From Leptospira sp. WS58.C1 (lineage in GTDB: Bacteria > Spirochaetota > Leptospiria > Leptospirales > Leptospiraceae), in contig NZ_CP162137.1 of assembly GCF_040833995.1 (NCBI RefSeq), forward strand, positions 1,267,001-1,331,000: DNA of 64,000 nucleotides, given 5' to 3'. Below, in pieces: positions 1 to 9,240 of the stretch (position 1 is the first letter of the stretch; each line of letters opens with the position of its first letter). Made by a program: the position numbers and the translations under genes. The notes beneath the pieces were generated by a model, which saw only the letters and a list, made by a program, of their open reading frames with translations, was not told where the DNA came from and searched no databases.

Positions 1-85
1 CTGCAGCACCGTGTTTAGCGGAAGCCACATAAAATGGGGAAGCTACTAGAGCGAGAAATAGAGATACTGATAATATTCTTTTCAT
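1..85 (-). CDS. N-terminal fragment of a secreted protein, probably a DUF3015 paralogue
   Basis: Only the first 28 codons lie inside the window; the rest runs off the left edge. The ATG is at 83-85 on the complement and the peptide begins MKRILSVSLFLALVASPF, a clear signal peptide ending near VASA. The residues after it (KHGAA) resemble the start of the mature part of the next gene (YGVAGCGLGS). With only an 11-bp gap between them, I infer a tandem pair of DUF3015-type proteins. The function of this family is unknown to me. Naming the family from so few residues is a guess; the secreted nature is well supported. Confidence 0.5.
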   Translation of the reverse strand, partial: MKRILSVSLFLALVASPFYVASAKHGAA

Positions 86-96
86 GAGTTATCTCC

Positions 97-591
97 TTAA
101 ATTTTGCAGCTTTTAGAGAGTGCTGCGTCTTTTCTGATCCCGTCTTTTACTGCGCTGAGTAAAGAGGAAGGTGTGGTTTCCTGAGTATACAATACATCGA
201 AATTGGATTTTGTGTATTCTCCCAATTGTGCGGTTCCGTTTGTGGAACAACCTAGAAGTCCCGAAAGAGCTTCTAATTTTTCCCCTTTTCCTTGTGCCAT
301 TTCAGCTTCCAAAGAATTAAAATTGAGGGAAACGAATACTTCTTGAACTTTTTCCTTTTGAACCAGTCCGTCTGTTGCACAACCCAAAGTTCCGGTTGAA
401 ATTCCGAAAGATTGGTTGATCGAAGTACCGTTTGTAGTTGCTGCTAAAATTTGGAGACCACCTTTGTTTTCTTTAAAAACCAGAGACCCAAGGCCGCAAC
501 CTGCTACACCGTAGTCTGCGGCGGAGACCGAAATTCCCGAGGACAAGCAGAGTAAACCGACTAATCCTATCGATAGAAGTTCTTTTTTCAT
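97..591 (-). CDS. DUF3015 family secreted protein
   Basis: A 164-residue protein with a signal peptide (residues 1 to about 25, cut near SVSA-AD). The mature part starts with a GCGLGSLVF motif followed by an NGTSINQSFGISTGT segment, the pattern of the DUF3015 family found in Leptospira and some proteobacteria. Cysteines near residues 32, 70, 114 and 162 could pair in disulfides. It should act in the periplasm or outer envelope, but no reaction is known to me. The ATG is preceded by a strong AGGAGAGG ribosome site. A second, truncated signal-peptide gene follows 11 bp downstream on the same strand, so the two are probably co-transcribed from the promoter proposed at 625-654. Confidence 0.8.
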   Translation of the reverse strand: MKKELLSIGLVGLLCLSSGISVSAADYGVAGCGLGSLVFKENKGGLQILAATTNGTSINQSFGISTGTLGCATDGLVQKEKVQEVFVSLNFNSLEAEMAQGKGEKLEALSGLLGCSTNGTAQLGEYTKSNFDVLYTQETTPSSLLSAVKDGIRKDAALSKSCKI

Positions 592-624
592 AAGCGAACC
601 TCTCCTTCCTTTTTAGTTGGAAAA

Positions 625-654
625 TAATTGAATTGCCCAAAAGGGATATGTCAA
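625..654 (-). promoter_or_regulatory. Candidate promoter of the DUF3015 pair
   Basis: On the complement strand a perfect TTGACA (649-654) is followed after 18 bp by CAATTA (625-630), about 35 bp before the ATG at 591. The rest of the 592-883 spacer is AT-rich and holds no convincing gene. Confidence 0.45.
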
Positions 655-883
655 CTAGAATAAGTTTATATACGTTGTTCTGAAAAGTTTTTTCTTGGAT
701 TTTTATTGAGATTAGGAGTAGTGTCATAAAATATTTTTTATGCCGATGCGAAAATTCAGAGAGATGATTGTATTTTTTAATACGTAAATTTTTTTAAAAA
801 GTTTTTCATTGGATCAATGAAAGTTCATTAAGTTTTCTGCATGTTCCTTTGGACTTCTTTTAGGAACGGGATATGACACAAAC

Positions 884-2065
884 TTATTCCATTTCCGCTA
901 AAGAATATCCCGTTTCCAAATAAAACTGGAAAGTTTTGTCCAGGCTATAAGGTCCCGCATATCTGGAAAGATCCTTCTCCAGTTCTTGGGCCTTTAGATT
1001 TTTATACATGTCCTTCCATTCTTTGGAAATGATGAGAGCCGATTCTTCAGGTTCCGTTTCCGCTACGGATCGGAGGGCGAATGCCAATACTTCCCAACTG
1101 AAAGAAGAATGTTTGAGAAGTACGTTCCATTCTTCAAGGCTTGGACTTTTTTTTGTGCGGATGATCTCTTCTAATAATTCCGTTCCTAAAATCCCCGAGT
1201 CCGATCCTATTTGTATATAATATCTTCGTAAAGGAAGAAGATAGTCCTTATCCGGGAAAATATTTTTTCTGAGAGAAAGTAAGAGCGCTCTTCTTGCGAA
1301 CGCAGCGGACTCGAGGAATCTTCTCTGGTCCAGATATTCCATACTTAAAATGTGATGAAAGATCGGTTCGTCTCTGAAGATATTTGCTCTTTCCAGTAGT
1401 CCTTCTTCATATAGATTGGAATCTTTGGATTTATAAGATAAAATACAAAGTCTATGTAGGCTTTTGTTTCTGGGGAAGTAGGGTAGGAATCTTTTGCATC
1501 TTGCGATAGAGTCGTCTATCTTTCCCGCTTTCTGGAAACCGGAGATCTCATCTAATAGAGCTTGTTCTTCCGCTTGGTAAGGGTTGGTTGATTCTAATTC
1601 TTTTAAAGCGGCTTTATAATATTCAATATCTCCGATTCTCGAAGACCAGAGTAATGTTTTGTATCTGAGTTCCCTATTTTCCGGATCGCGGGACAATAAT
1701 ACCCTGGCGGTGTTTAGCGCTTTGTCCGGGAATCTGAGCGAATCATACAGTTCGGTCATTTCTTCCAATAATTTGGTTTGGTCCGGATTTAATCTTAGGC
1801 TTGTTTCGTAACTTTTGAGCGCTTCTAATTCTTCTCCTTTTCCTTTTTGGGATTTTCCTAAAATCCAATAGTAACGGAAGTCTCTAGGCTCTCCTGTCTC
1901 GTCGGCGATCTGTAATTTTTCTAATGCTTGTTGGTATCTGCCTCTTGCCGCTTCTTCGCCTGCCTGCTGGATCAGCTCTTCCCAAGAAAAGGTTGAACTC
2001 AAGGCCAGGACCGATTTTATAGTGCAAATAACTAGAAAGAACCAAATGGAAAGTGTACGTCTCAT
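884..2065 (-). CDS. Secreted TPR-repeat protein
   Basis: I start it at the ATG at 2065 (393 residues), which gives a clean signal peptide (MRRTLSIWFFLVICTIKSVLA). An upstream ATG at 2092 would add nine residues before the hydrophobic stretch. Tetratricopeptide-like helix pairs are visible at the N-terminus (GRYQQALEKLQIAD, ELEALKSYETSLRLNPD) and again in the middle (FPDKALNTARVLLSRDPEN, KIDDSIARCKRFLPYFPRN). The rest is helical and charged. TPR proteins act as scaffolds, here presumably in the periplasm. No partner can be named from the context: it is divergent from hppA with about 75 bp between the starts. Neither candidate start has a strong ribosome site. Confidence 0.7.
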   Translation of the reverse strand: MRRTLSIWFFLVICTIKSVLALSSTFSWEELIQQAGEEAARGRYQQALEKLQIADETGEPRDFRYYWILGKSQKGKGEELEALKSYETSLRLNPDQTKLLEEMTELYDSLRFPDKALNTARVLLSRDPENRELRYKTLLWSSRIGDIEYYKAALKELESTNPYQAEEQALLDEISGFQKAGKIDDSIARCKRFLPYFPRNKSLHRLCILSYKSKDSNLYEEGLLERANIFRDEPIFHHILSMEYLDQRRFLESAAFARRALLLSLRKNIFPDKDYLLPLRRYYIQIGSDSGILGTELLEEIIRTKKSPSLEEWNVLLKHSSFSWEVLAFALRSVAETEPEESALIISKEWKDMYKNLKAQELEKDLSRYAGPYSLDKTFQFYLETGYSLAEME

Positions 2066-2140
2066 ATTAACTTTGGCAAACACAGGTCCCATCTTTTTAA
2101 ACCATCGGAAATTTTAAAAAAAAACAAGAGGTTTCCCTGA

Positions 2141-4255
2141 ATGAATTCGGTAACCATTATTCTGGCTTTTGCCTTCCTGGCTATTTTGACCGCCGTAGTA
2201 TACGCATTGAAGGTCACCAGGATCCAAATCGGAACTGAGGGCGGAAAGGATAACGAATCCAAGAAATTGATCGAAATTTCTTCCGCAATCTCCGAAGGCG
2301 CTATGGCCTTTCTCGTGAGAGAATACAAGACCATTTCTCTCTTTATTGCCTTTATGGCAGTTCTGATCTTCTTCCTTTTGGACAATCCGGAAACTCCGGA
2401 TTTTAACGACGGGTTGTTTACTGCGATCGCCTTCGTTGCAGGGGCCCTAATCTCCTGTCTTTCCGGCTTTATCGGTATGAAGATTGCAACCATCGGAAAC
2501 GTTCGTACCGCACAAGCGGCGAAAACTTCCATGACCAAGGCTTTCCGAGTCGCTTTCGATTCCGGTGCGGTAATGGGATTCGGACTGGTTGGTCTTGCCG
2601 TTTCCGGCATGATCGGGCTTTTCCTGCTATATACTCATTTATTCCAAAATGTAGGAACTCTTTACCTTATGGAAGCTCTGGCCGGTTTCGGTCTTGGGGG
2701 TTCCGCAGTGGCTCTTTTTGGAAGAGTGGGTGGGGGAATTTATACCAAGGCTGCAGACGTTGGTGCTGACTTAGTTGGTAAGGTAGAAAAGGGAATCCCT
2801 GAGGATGATCCTAGAAACCCTGCGACTATCGCCGATAACGTAGGGGATAACGTGGGTGACGTTGCCGGTATGGGGGCAGATCTTTTCGGTTCTTGTGCTG
2901 AAGCTACTTGTGCCGCTCTTGTAATCGGTGCAACTGCAACCGCTCTTTCCGGCAATACGGATGCTCTTTTATATCCGCTTTTGATCTCCGCGTTCGGGAT
3001 CCCGGCTTCTCTTTTGACTTCCTTCATCGCTTCCGTGAAAGAGGGGGGAAATGTGGAGAAGGTCCTAAAGATCCAACTTTGGGTCTCTACATTACTCGTA
3101 GGTGCGATCATGTATTTTGTAACCGATAAATACATGGTGGATTCTTTCGAGATCGCCGGCAAAACGATCGGTAAATGGAACGTATTCATTTCATTGGTTG
3201 TAGGTTTATTCTCCGGAATGTTCATCGGTCTTATCACTGAGTATTACACTTCTCATTCTTATAAGCCTGTGAGAGAAGTAGTTGAGGCTTCCAAAACTGG
3301 AGCTGCTACAAATATTATTTACGGTCTAGCTTTAGGGTACCAAAGCTCCGTAGTTCCGGTCGTATTACTCGTTATTACTATCGTTACGGCGAATATTTTG
3401 GCAGGAATGTATGGGATTGCAATCGCCGCCCTCGGGATGATCTCTACGATCGCAATCGGTTTGACTATCGACGCTTACGGTCCGGTTTCGGATAATGCTG
3501 GCGGGATCGCTGAGATGGCTGAACTCGGAAAAGAAGTTCGTAATCGGACAGATACATTAGATGCGGCCGGTAATACCACTGCAGCCATCGGTAAAGGTTT
3601 TGCGATCGGTTCTGCGGCTTTGACTTCTCTTGCGCTATTTGCTGCGTTCATTACCAGAACTAAAACTTCCGGCTTGGATATCTTAAACGCGGAAGTTTTC
3701 GGCGGATTACTTTTCGGAGCTATGCTTCCGTTTGTTTTCACCGCTATGACCATGAAATCGGTTGGTAAAGCTGCCGTAGACATGGTGGAAGAAGTTAGAA
3801 AACAATTCCGCGAGATCCCTGGGATCATGGAAGGAAAAGCTAAGCCTGATTACAAAAGATGTGTGGATATTTCCACGACTGCGGCTCTTCGAGAAATGAT
3901 CCTTCCCGGACTTCTCGTTCTTTTAACTCCTATCGTTGTAGGTTACTTGTTCGGAATTAAATCTTTAGCAGGTGTATTAGCCGGTGCATTAGTGGCAGGT
4001 GTGGTTCTTGCAATCTCTTCCGCAAACTCCGGCGGCGGTTGGGACAACGCTAAAAAATACATCGAAAAAGCTGCGGGTGGAAAAGGTTCCGACCAACATA
4101 AGGCTGCTGTTGTTGGAGATACCGTAGGCGATCCTTTGAAAGATACTTCCGGTCCTTCTATCAATATTTTGATCAAGTTGATGGCGATCACAAGCTTAGT
4201 GTTTGCGGAATTTTTCGTGCAACACGGTGGATTACTTCTTCGCTTGTTCCAATAA
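2141..4255 (+). CDS. hppA: Membrane-bound proton/sodium-pumping pyrophosphatase
   Basis: A 704-residue, roughly 16-helix membrane protein that hydrolyses cytoplasmic pyrophosphate and pumps H+ and/or Na+ across the inner membrane. The family signatures are present: [18 protein letters not shown] near residue 200, the [18 protein letters not shown] substrate loop, and the late [20 protein letters not shown] motif. The stretch [16 protein letters not shown] carries Ala where K+-independent enzymes have Lys, so by the known family rule it should be the K+-stimulated type. Whether it moves H+, Na+ or both cannot be decided by eye. The length is normal. The start is set by AGAGG ten bases upstream. 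It stands alone, with a hairpin terminator behind it. Confidence 0.96.
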   Translation: MNSVTIILAFAFLAILTAVVYALKVTRIQIGTEGGKDNESKKLIEISSAISEGAMAFLVREYKTISLFIAFMAVLIFFLLDNPETPDFNDGLFTAIAFVAGALISCLSGFIGMKIATIGNVRTAQAAKTSMTKAFRVAFDSGAVMGFGLVGLAVSGMIGLFLLYTHLFQNVGTLYLMEALAGFGLGGSAVALFGRVGGGIYTKAADVGADLVGKVEKGIPEDDPRNPATIADNVGDNVGDVAGMGADLFGSCAEATCAALVIGATATALSGNTDALLYPLLISAFGIPASLLTSFIASVKEGGNVEKVLKIQLWVSTLLVGAIMYFVTDKYMVDSFEIAGKTIGKWNVFISLVVGLFSGMFIGLITEYYTSHSYKPVREVVEASKTGAATNIIYGLALGYQSSVVPVVLLVITIVTANILAGMYGIAIAALGMISTIAIGLTIDAYGPVSDNAGGIAEMAELGKEVRNRTDTLDAAGNTTAAIGKGFAIGSAALTSLALFAAFITRTKTSGLDILNAEVFGGLLFGAMLPFVFTAMTMKSVGKAAVDMVEEVRKQFREIPGIMEGKAKPDYKRCVDISTTAALREMILPGLLVLLTPIVVGYLFGIKSLAGVLAGALVAGVVLAISSANSGGGWDNAKKYIEKAAGGKGSDQHKAAVVGDTVGDPLKDTSGPSINILIKLMAITSLVFAEFFVQHGGLLLRLFQ

Positions 4256-4273
4256 GAAATTTCGTTTTCACGC

Positions 4274-4320
4274 AAAGGCGCTAAGTTGCAGAGGATTCTC
4301 TGGGCCTAGCGCCTTTTTTA
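4274..4320 (+). terminator. Terminator after hppA
   Basis: A perfect 10-bp inverted repeat, AAAGGCGCTA (4274-4283) and TAGCGCCTTT (4307-4316), with a run of T on the + strand. The left arm is also the CGCAAAGGCGCTAAG motif found in other spacers of this window, so the terminator may have been recruited from a dispersed repeat. Confidence 0.7.
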
Positions 4321-4325
4321 TTTTA

Positions 4326-4614
4326 AGTTCGCACGGAGAGTTCACGGAGAAGTCAGAGGGAGAGAGCTATTTGCGATGTTGGAATTCCTACATGGATTTA
4401 AAGAGGACGATTTTATTGACAGAACTAGGATTTTGTGATTAAGAGAATGGGCTCTCCCACGAGCCACTCCCCCCAAATCCCAATGCAGGGCGGGGGCGAT
4501 CTTTGCTTTCTATGTTGGAGTTCCTACATTCAAGGCCGCATGCTACGTATCTTATCTCCGCAGCTTCGTGGCTCTGCATGAGAATAACGCTGCGCCTCTT
4601 TTAACTCTGCGTCT
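4326..4614. repeat. Composite intergenic repeat block
   Basis: This gene-free spacer between hppA and the acetyltransferase is built from repeat pieces. It contains a left arm of the TTCGCACAGAG family (from 4326), an ATGTTGGAATTCCTACAT palindrome (4376-4393) and a near-identical ATGTTGGAGTTCCTACAT (4512-4529). It also has a GC-rich stretch around 4451-4500 and a degraded right arm (about 4560-4614, with CTCTGCG repeats). No open reading frame here looks real. Confidence 0.6.
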
Positions 4615-5100
4615 TCACTTCACTGATTTCCTAAATCTCACATAAAACGGATCGAATCCCATCTTCTTCCAGAATTCCACAGCTCCCTTGTTCTCTGAGA
4701 TCGCTCTCAATTCTACCGCTAAGATCCCTTTTTCTTTTGCGTAACGAAACGTTTCTTCGACGAGAGGTTTCATATAACCGGACTTTCTTTTGCCTTGTTT
4801 GGTAACTGCCAAGTCTATGAATAAATTTTTCTCCTCAATGAGATACGGTTTTTCTTCTACTCTAGCAATGAGAAGGGAGACTAGCTCTTCTCCTAAAAAC
4901 CCGCCGATGAATAATACTTTGTCTGTAGCCCGGAGTTTTAGATAAATATCCACCATTTTAGCGGCCGCTCTAGGGCGGATCTTGAATAATCCGTCTAAAG
5001 GGAGTTTATTGACCATTCTAAAAAATTGATTTACCAATTCAATGGCAGCCTCCCTATTTTGGGGGAGAATGGACCTTATCTCCAAAACTTTTTCAGACAT
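4615..5100 (-). CDS. GNAT-family N-acetyltransferase
   Basis: The 161-residue reading from the ATG at 5100 begins MSEKVLEIRSI, which is where the GNAT fold should start. A longer reading from a TTG at 5181 adds 27 low-complexity residues and looks less likely. The fold is recognisable by LFIDLAVTKQGKRKSGYMKPLV (strand 4 and the acetyl-CoA loop, here a variant of Q/RxxGxG/A) and the C-terminal NKGAVEFWKKMGF motif. It should transfer an acyl group from acyl-CoA to an amine; the acceptor is unknown. It is transcribed away from the adjacent lipoprotein gene. Confidence 0.75.
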   Translation of the reverse strand: MSEKVLEIRSILPQNREAAIELVNQFFRMVNKLPLDGLFKIRPRAAAKMVDIYLKLRATDKVLFIGGFLGEELVSLLIARVEEKPYLIEEKNLFIDLAVTKQGKRKSGYMKPLVEETFRYAKEKGILAVELRAISENKGAVEFWKKMGFDPFYVRFRKSVK

Positions 5101-5229
5101 TAAAATAAAACTTTGCAAATGACCGAAGTTTGTGGAGTATTTTTTATTGTAATCGAAGGGAACTTTTTCTTCTTTTTTCAAATAAGTAAAAAAAGAAACG
5201 ATTCCGGTTGTTATTAATACGAAGGCAAA

Positions 5230-6048
5230 ATGATCTCTCGAGCACTTATAATTTTATCCTTCTTCTCATTCATCAATTGCGAAAACGGCAAATCGGAATT
5301 ACCGCCGGCAGTTTTGGGATATATCGCTTTGGATTATCTCATTCTCAGCGATCCCGATCGTTCTTCCGTTTATTTTTCCACTGTAAGATCCGTTGATCTT
5401 GAAGTTGCGTATGAAACGGATGCACAACCTTTTACAGGGAATTTTACGATCGGCGGTTCTAATATTTGGAATGTGACTGATACTAATATGCAGGATGTTT
5501 TTGCGGACAGAGGTTATTCGGTGGCAGTCACTGTACCTACCGATCTTTCCGAAATGAGCGAGATACCGAACCAAAATAGAACCACCTGGAGTGTGAACCA
5601 ACTTTTGGATCTCGTTCCTAGATACAGAAAAAGATCTTCCGATTTCCAATCCACTAGTTTTTTTATCATGTATATAAGAGGGCAGTTGGCGGATGCACCC
5701 GGTGTGATCGCAGTTACGATTTCCGGAGTTTTGGGGATTGGACCTCCTGTGATCTTTGTATTTAAGGATATGATAGATCAATTTGATTCTATTGTTTCGC
5801 CAGACAAAGCTGAGAAGGCGGAGCAAATTACGGTGACACATGAGCTTGGACATGCTCTTGGGCTTGTGAACGCAGGGATTCCTTTATATTCTTCCCACCA
5901 AGATAAAGAGCATGGAAATCATTGTATCAACGAAACTTGCGGAATGTTCTGGGCTTTAGACGACACCAAGGTAGAAACTTTCAGCCCTGCTACTCCTTTG
6001 TTATTAGGACAAGAATGTAGGGACGATATCCGAAACTACAATCCCTGA
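5230..6048 (+). CDS. Zinc-metalloprotease-like lipoprotein (archaemetzincin-style motif)
   Basis: A 272-residue protein with a lipoprotein signal (FFSFINC, Cys17). Near the C-terminus there is HELGHALGLVN (204-214), a zinc protease core. It is followed by a His-rich insert (SSHQDKEHGN) and then HCINETCGM (231-239), which matches the H-C-x4-C-x-M part of archaemetzincin motifs. In classical metzincins the third ligand directly follows the core; here it is probably a His of the insert or His231. It should sit on the membrane or cell surface and cut an unknown protein. The ATG at 5230 lies about 130 bp from the divergent acetyltransferase start. Its stop abuts that of glyS with no spacer. Confidence 0.8.
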   Translation: MISRALIILSFFSFINCENGKSELPPAVLGYIALDYLILSDPDRSSVYFSTVRSVDLEVAYETDAQPFTGNFTIGGSNIWNVTDTNMQDVFADRGYSVAVTVPTDLSEMSEIPNQNRTTWSVNQLLDLVPRYRKRSSDFQSTSFFIMYIRGQLADAPGVIAVTISGVLGIGPPVIFVFKDMIDQFDSIVSPDKAEKAEQITVTHELGHALGLVNAGIPLYSSHQDKEHGNHCINETCGMFWALDDTKVETFSPATPLLLGQECRDDIRNYNP

Positions 6049-7446
6049 TTAAAGGATCTTATCCGCAAAGTAAGACTTCAAAGAATCGATCGAGATCCTT
6101 TCTTGAGACATACTGTCTCTTTCCCTTACGGTGACAGTTTTGTCCTTTAGAGAATCGTAATCTACCGTGATACAATAAGGGGTTCCGATCTCGTCTTGTC
6201 TACGGTATCTTTTTCCGATAGCGCCGCCTTCATCGTATTCTAAGTTCCCTAAAGAAGATAGGTTTGTATAGATCGATTTCGCAAGTTCGGGAAGTCCGTC
6301 TTTTTTCATGAGGGGAAAAATCCCGATCTTCACCGGGGCTACCTGAGGAGCAAAACGAAGAACTGTTCTTGTTTCGCCGTCCGGCAGTTTTTCTTCCGCA
6401 TACGCGTCAGAAACGACCGCCAAGAATAAACGGTTTAAGCCGAGTGCAGGCTCTACTACATAAGGCACATACTTTTTGTTGGCGGCCTGGTCCTGGTATT
6501 TCAGATCTTCTCCGGAAAATTTTTCATGTTGGGAAAGGTCATAGTCCGTTCTGGATGCGATCCCCCAAAGTTCACCCCATCCGAATCCGTATTTGTATTC
6601 TATATCGGAAGTGGCTTCGCTGTAAAAGGAAAGTTCTTCCTTTTCATGTTCTCTGACTTTCAAGTTTTCCTTTTTAAGGCCCACATGATCGATCAAAAAT
6701 TTAAGGCAATAGTCAACCCAGTGAGAGAACCATTCTTTTTGGGTTCCCGGTTCGCAGAAGAATTCCATCTCCATTTGTTCGAACTCCCTGGTTCGGAATA
6801 CGAACTGTCTTGCCATGATCTCGTTACGGAAAGATTTACCGATCTGCGCGATACCGAATGGGATCTTGTTCCTGGTCGTGGAGATAACATTTTTGAAATT
6901 GATAAATATACCTTGAGCGGTTTCCGGGCGAAGATAAATATCCTGTGAATCTTCTGCGGAAGCTCCATGAGAAGTTTTGAACATCAGGTTGAAATCCCTG
7001 GCTTCCGTGAAAGTTCCTCTGTTGCCGCAGTTTGGACAGGCAAAATTTCCCGCCTTGATGACCTCGTTCATTTTTTCTAAGGTCAATCCTGTGGCGGCGC
7101 CTTCTCCTTTTTGGTCTTCCAAAAATTTGTCGGCTCTGATCCTGGTTTTACAATTTTTACAATCGATGAGCGGATCGTTAAAATTGGAAACATGTCCGGA
7201 CGCTTCCCAAACTTTCGGGTTCAGAAGGATGGAAGAATCCAATCCTACAACGTCTTCTCTTAAGTGGACAAAATATTTCCACCAGAGTCTTTTTAAGTTA
7301 TGGAGAAGTTCGGCGCCGTAAGGGCCATAGTCGAAGGTATTGGAAAGTCCTCCGTAAATTTCGGATCCGGGATAAACAAATCCTCTTCTTTTACAAACGG
7401 ATACGATATCCTTGAGAGAGGAATCTAGGGTTTCTTTTTTCTCCAT
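6049..7446 (-). CDS. glyS: Glycyl-tRNA synthetase (single-chain, class II)
   Basis: A 465-residue enzyme that charges tRNA-Gly with glycine at the expense of ATP. It is the homodimeric archaeal/eukaryotic-like type (also called GlyQS), not the alpha2beta2 type. Class II motif 1 lies around GGLSNTFDYGPYG. The CKNCKTRIRADKF and FACPNCGNRGTF pairs form the insertion's zinc site. Motif 2 is FRNEIMARQFVFRTREFEQ and motif 3 is PALGLNRLFLAVV, followed by the anticodon-binding domain (VKIGIFPLM onwards). The length fits the family. It converges on the metalloprotease gene with abutting stop codons, leaving no room for a conventional terminator between them. Confidence 0.97.
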   Translation of the reverse strand: MEKKETLDSSLKDIVSVCKRRGFVYPGSEIYGGLSNTFDYGPYGAELLHNLKRLWWKYFVHLREDVVGLDSSILLNPKVWEASGHVSNFNDPLIDCKNCKTRIRADKFLEDQKGEGAATGLTLEKMNEVIKAGNFACPNCGNRGTFTEARDFNLMFKTSHGASAEDSQDIYLRPETAQGIFINFKNVISTTRNKIPFGIAQIGKSFRNEIMARQFVFRTREFEQMEMEFFCEPGTQKEWFSHWVDYCLKFLIDHVGLKKENLKVREHEKEELSFYSEATSDIEYKYGFGWGELWGIASRTDYDLSQHEKFSGEDLKYQDQAANKKYVPYVVEPALGLNRLFLAVVSDAYAEEKLPDGETRTVLRFAPQVAPVKIGIFPLMKKDGLPELAKSIYTNLSSLGNLEYDEGGAIGKRYRRQDEIGTPYCITVDYDSLKDKTVTVRERDSMSQERISIDSLKSYFADKIL

Positions 7447-7560
7447 AGGTCCAAGGATTCTCGAATAGGATTCGTGATAAAGTATTAAATTCGTAGGAAT
7501 TCATTCAATTCTTGTTTGCTTCCGGAACAAGCTAGGGTCCAATGGACAAGGACATTCGGA

Positions 7561-9240
7561 ATGAAAAAGGAAATTTCGCAGAAGGAAAAACTAGTCTTTT
7601 GGGGGATCAATTTTCTCTCTTGGACCTCTCCTATCTCCATGATAGGATTCGGGATCTTTTTTCCCTTGGGAGTTATCTTCTTATTTCCGAAAGAGGATAG
7701 GGTCCGTCGGCCAGCTTTCCATTCCGTTCTTCTACAAGTTGTTTTGGGACTGTTTTTATTTTCTTTAGAACTTTTGTTCTTAATTTTTCCGAAAGCGGAA
7801 GAGATTTTTTCGGCATTCGTTCTACTCAATTCGGAAGATCCAAGCGCATTCGGTTTCCCTGTTCTGACTCTAATGTTCTTCTTCGGTCTGGCAGTATTCT
7901 TTTTACAGGCAAAGTATATAAGAGAAAGATTAAAACCGGAAGATCCAAGGCCTTTAATCTTAAATCCGGTCCTAGTATTTTTAACCGTATTCTGTTTAAT
8001 TCTATTTACACATTATCTAACGTATTCCGATATTTTCCGGGCAAAGATGGCCACCTTTGCCGTTTTTTCCGAAAGCGTTTGGATCTTCTTTTTTACGGCG
8101 ATCGGACTTGCGGAACTTCTATCCGGCAAAAAGCCTTTTTTCTTATTTCGTAGACCTTGGGCCTGGTTTGTAAGGCAGACAAAGGATTCATTCGCGAAAG
8201 AAGAAGGAGATCTGCCCGCTTCCGCTAGAAAACGTACGAACGCAAAAGTAAGAGATATGATCTTAGCCGGATGGGGCCATATCTATACGGGACGTTTATG
8301 GAAAGGATTTCCGATCCTATTCGTATATTTGCTCGGGTTATTGTTATTTGCCACCTTCTTCTTTTCTTGGTGGGAACCCGCATTGGGGATCCGCTTTTTA
8401 GCAAGTTTAGGATTAAAACCGGGGATTTCCGATAAAAAGTTTTTTGAAGTGGCATCTTCCATTTGGATCTGGTCTGCGATCTTAGTCGCTTTGATTTCGA
8501 TTAACGTGTTTTCCGGCTGGTTACTTCGTAGGTCTTTCTATTCTAAAACCCCTCTCTTGGGTCTCAGCCCCGGCTTTGAGAACAATCTTGGATTAAGCGT
8601 TTTAGTTCACTTAATCGTGATCTGTTTGATCCTACTTATGCCGACTACGATCGCTTTCCAAAAAGAAAGTAAGTCTCGCCCTACCGATCATTATACGCCG
8701 GAGAATCATGCGGAATTCTATTTTATAGATCCGAATCTTCCGGACGAGGTAAAAGGGTTAAATGGCGGGGTCATCACCGGAACGGAAACACCGAACAGCA
8801 CTCAAGGCGAAAAAATTCCGGAGGAAAAACCTTCTGATGAGGGAAGGGTAAAAGGAGAAGTTAAGAGGATCAAAGGAAAAAAACTTCCCCCTACTTACTC
8901 CAATTATATTTCCGCAAAGATGAGGACTTTCGAATCCTTTATGGATTACTGGAGAAGTGCTCCCAGGAATTATTCCTGCGTTGTTGCTTATACGATCACT
9001 CCCGATGGGGAAGTTGTGGATGTGGAACTTGTTCAAAGTTCTCCTTATCCGGAACAAGATCAAAGGACTTTAGAACTGATAGAAAACTTATCTCCAATGA
9101 TGCCTCCTCCCGGAACAAAAGGTTATATAAGGGTCACGGAACTTTTTTGGAACGGACCTTTGGATGCGAAGGCTATGCCAACTCCCTTACAGCAGGAATT
9201 GGTGAATATGTTCGACGGTCGTTATATGGAGGAATTATGA
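7561..9240 (+). CDS. Polytopic membrane protein with a TonB-like C-terminal domain
   Basis: The likely start is the ATG at 7561, preceded by AAGGA, giving 559 residues. I count about eight hydrophobic segments in the first 400 residues. They are followed by a hydrophilic linker rich in E, K and P (TPNSTQGEKIPEEKPSDEG) and then a C-terminal domain (CVVAYTITPDGEVVDVELVQSS ... MMPPPGTKGYIRVTELFWN) with the pattern of TonB energy-transducer ends. Ordinary TonB has one N-terminal helix, so this layout is unusual. It might couple inner-membrane energy or a sensor to an outer-membrane receptor; that is inference. The gene overlaps the PrsW-like gene by 4 bp (ATGA). Confidence 0.7.
   Translation: MKKEISQKEKLVFWGINFLSWTSPISMIGFGIFFPLGVIFLFPKEDRVRRPAFHSVLLQVVLGLFLFSLELLFLIFPKAEEIFSAFVLLNSEDPSAFGFPVLTLMFFFGLAVFFLQAKYIRERLKPEDPRPLILNPVLVFLTVFCLILFTHYLTYSDIFRAKMATFAVFSESVWIFFFTAIGLAELLSGKKPFFLFRRPWAWFVRQTKDSFAKEEGDLPASARKRTNAKVRDMILAGWGHIYTGRLWKGFPILFVYLLGLLLFATFFFSWWEPALGIRFLASLGLKPGISDKKFFEVASSIWIWSAILVALISINVFSGWLLRRSFYSKTPLLGLSPGFENNLGLSVLVHLIVICLILLMPTTIAFQKESKSRPTDHYTPENHAEFYFIDPNLPDEVKGLNGGVITGTETPNSTQGEKIPEEKPSDEGRVKGEVKRIKGKKLPPTYSNYISAKMRTFESFMDYWRSAPRNYSCVVAYTITPDGEVVDVELVQSSPYPEQDQRTLELIENLSPMMPPPGTKGYIRVTELFWNGPLDAKAMPTPLQQELVNMFDGRYMEEL

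Noticed and set aside
473..727. 84-codon minus-strand reading frame
   Set aside because: It overlaps the start of the DUF3015 gene in a different frame and covers its promoter; no ribosome site.
4326..4614. CRISPR array
   Set aside because: Repeats are few, palindromic, unevenly spaced and recur singly in other spacers; no cas genes in the window.
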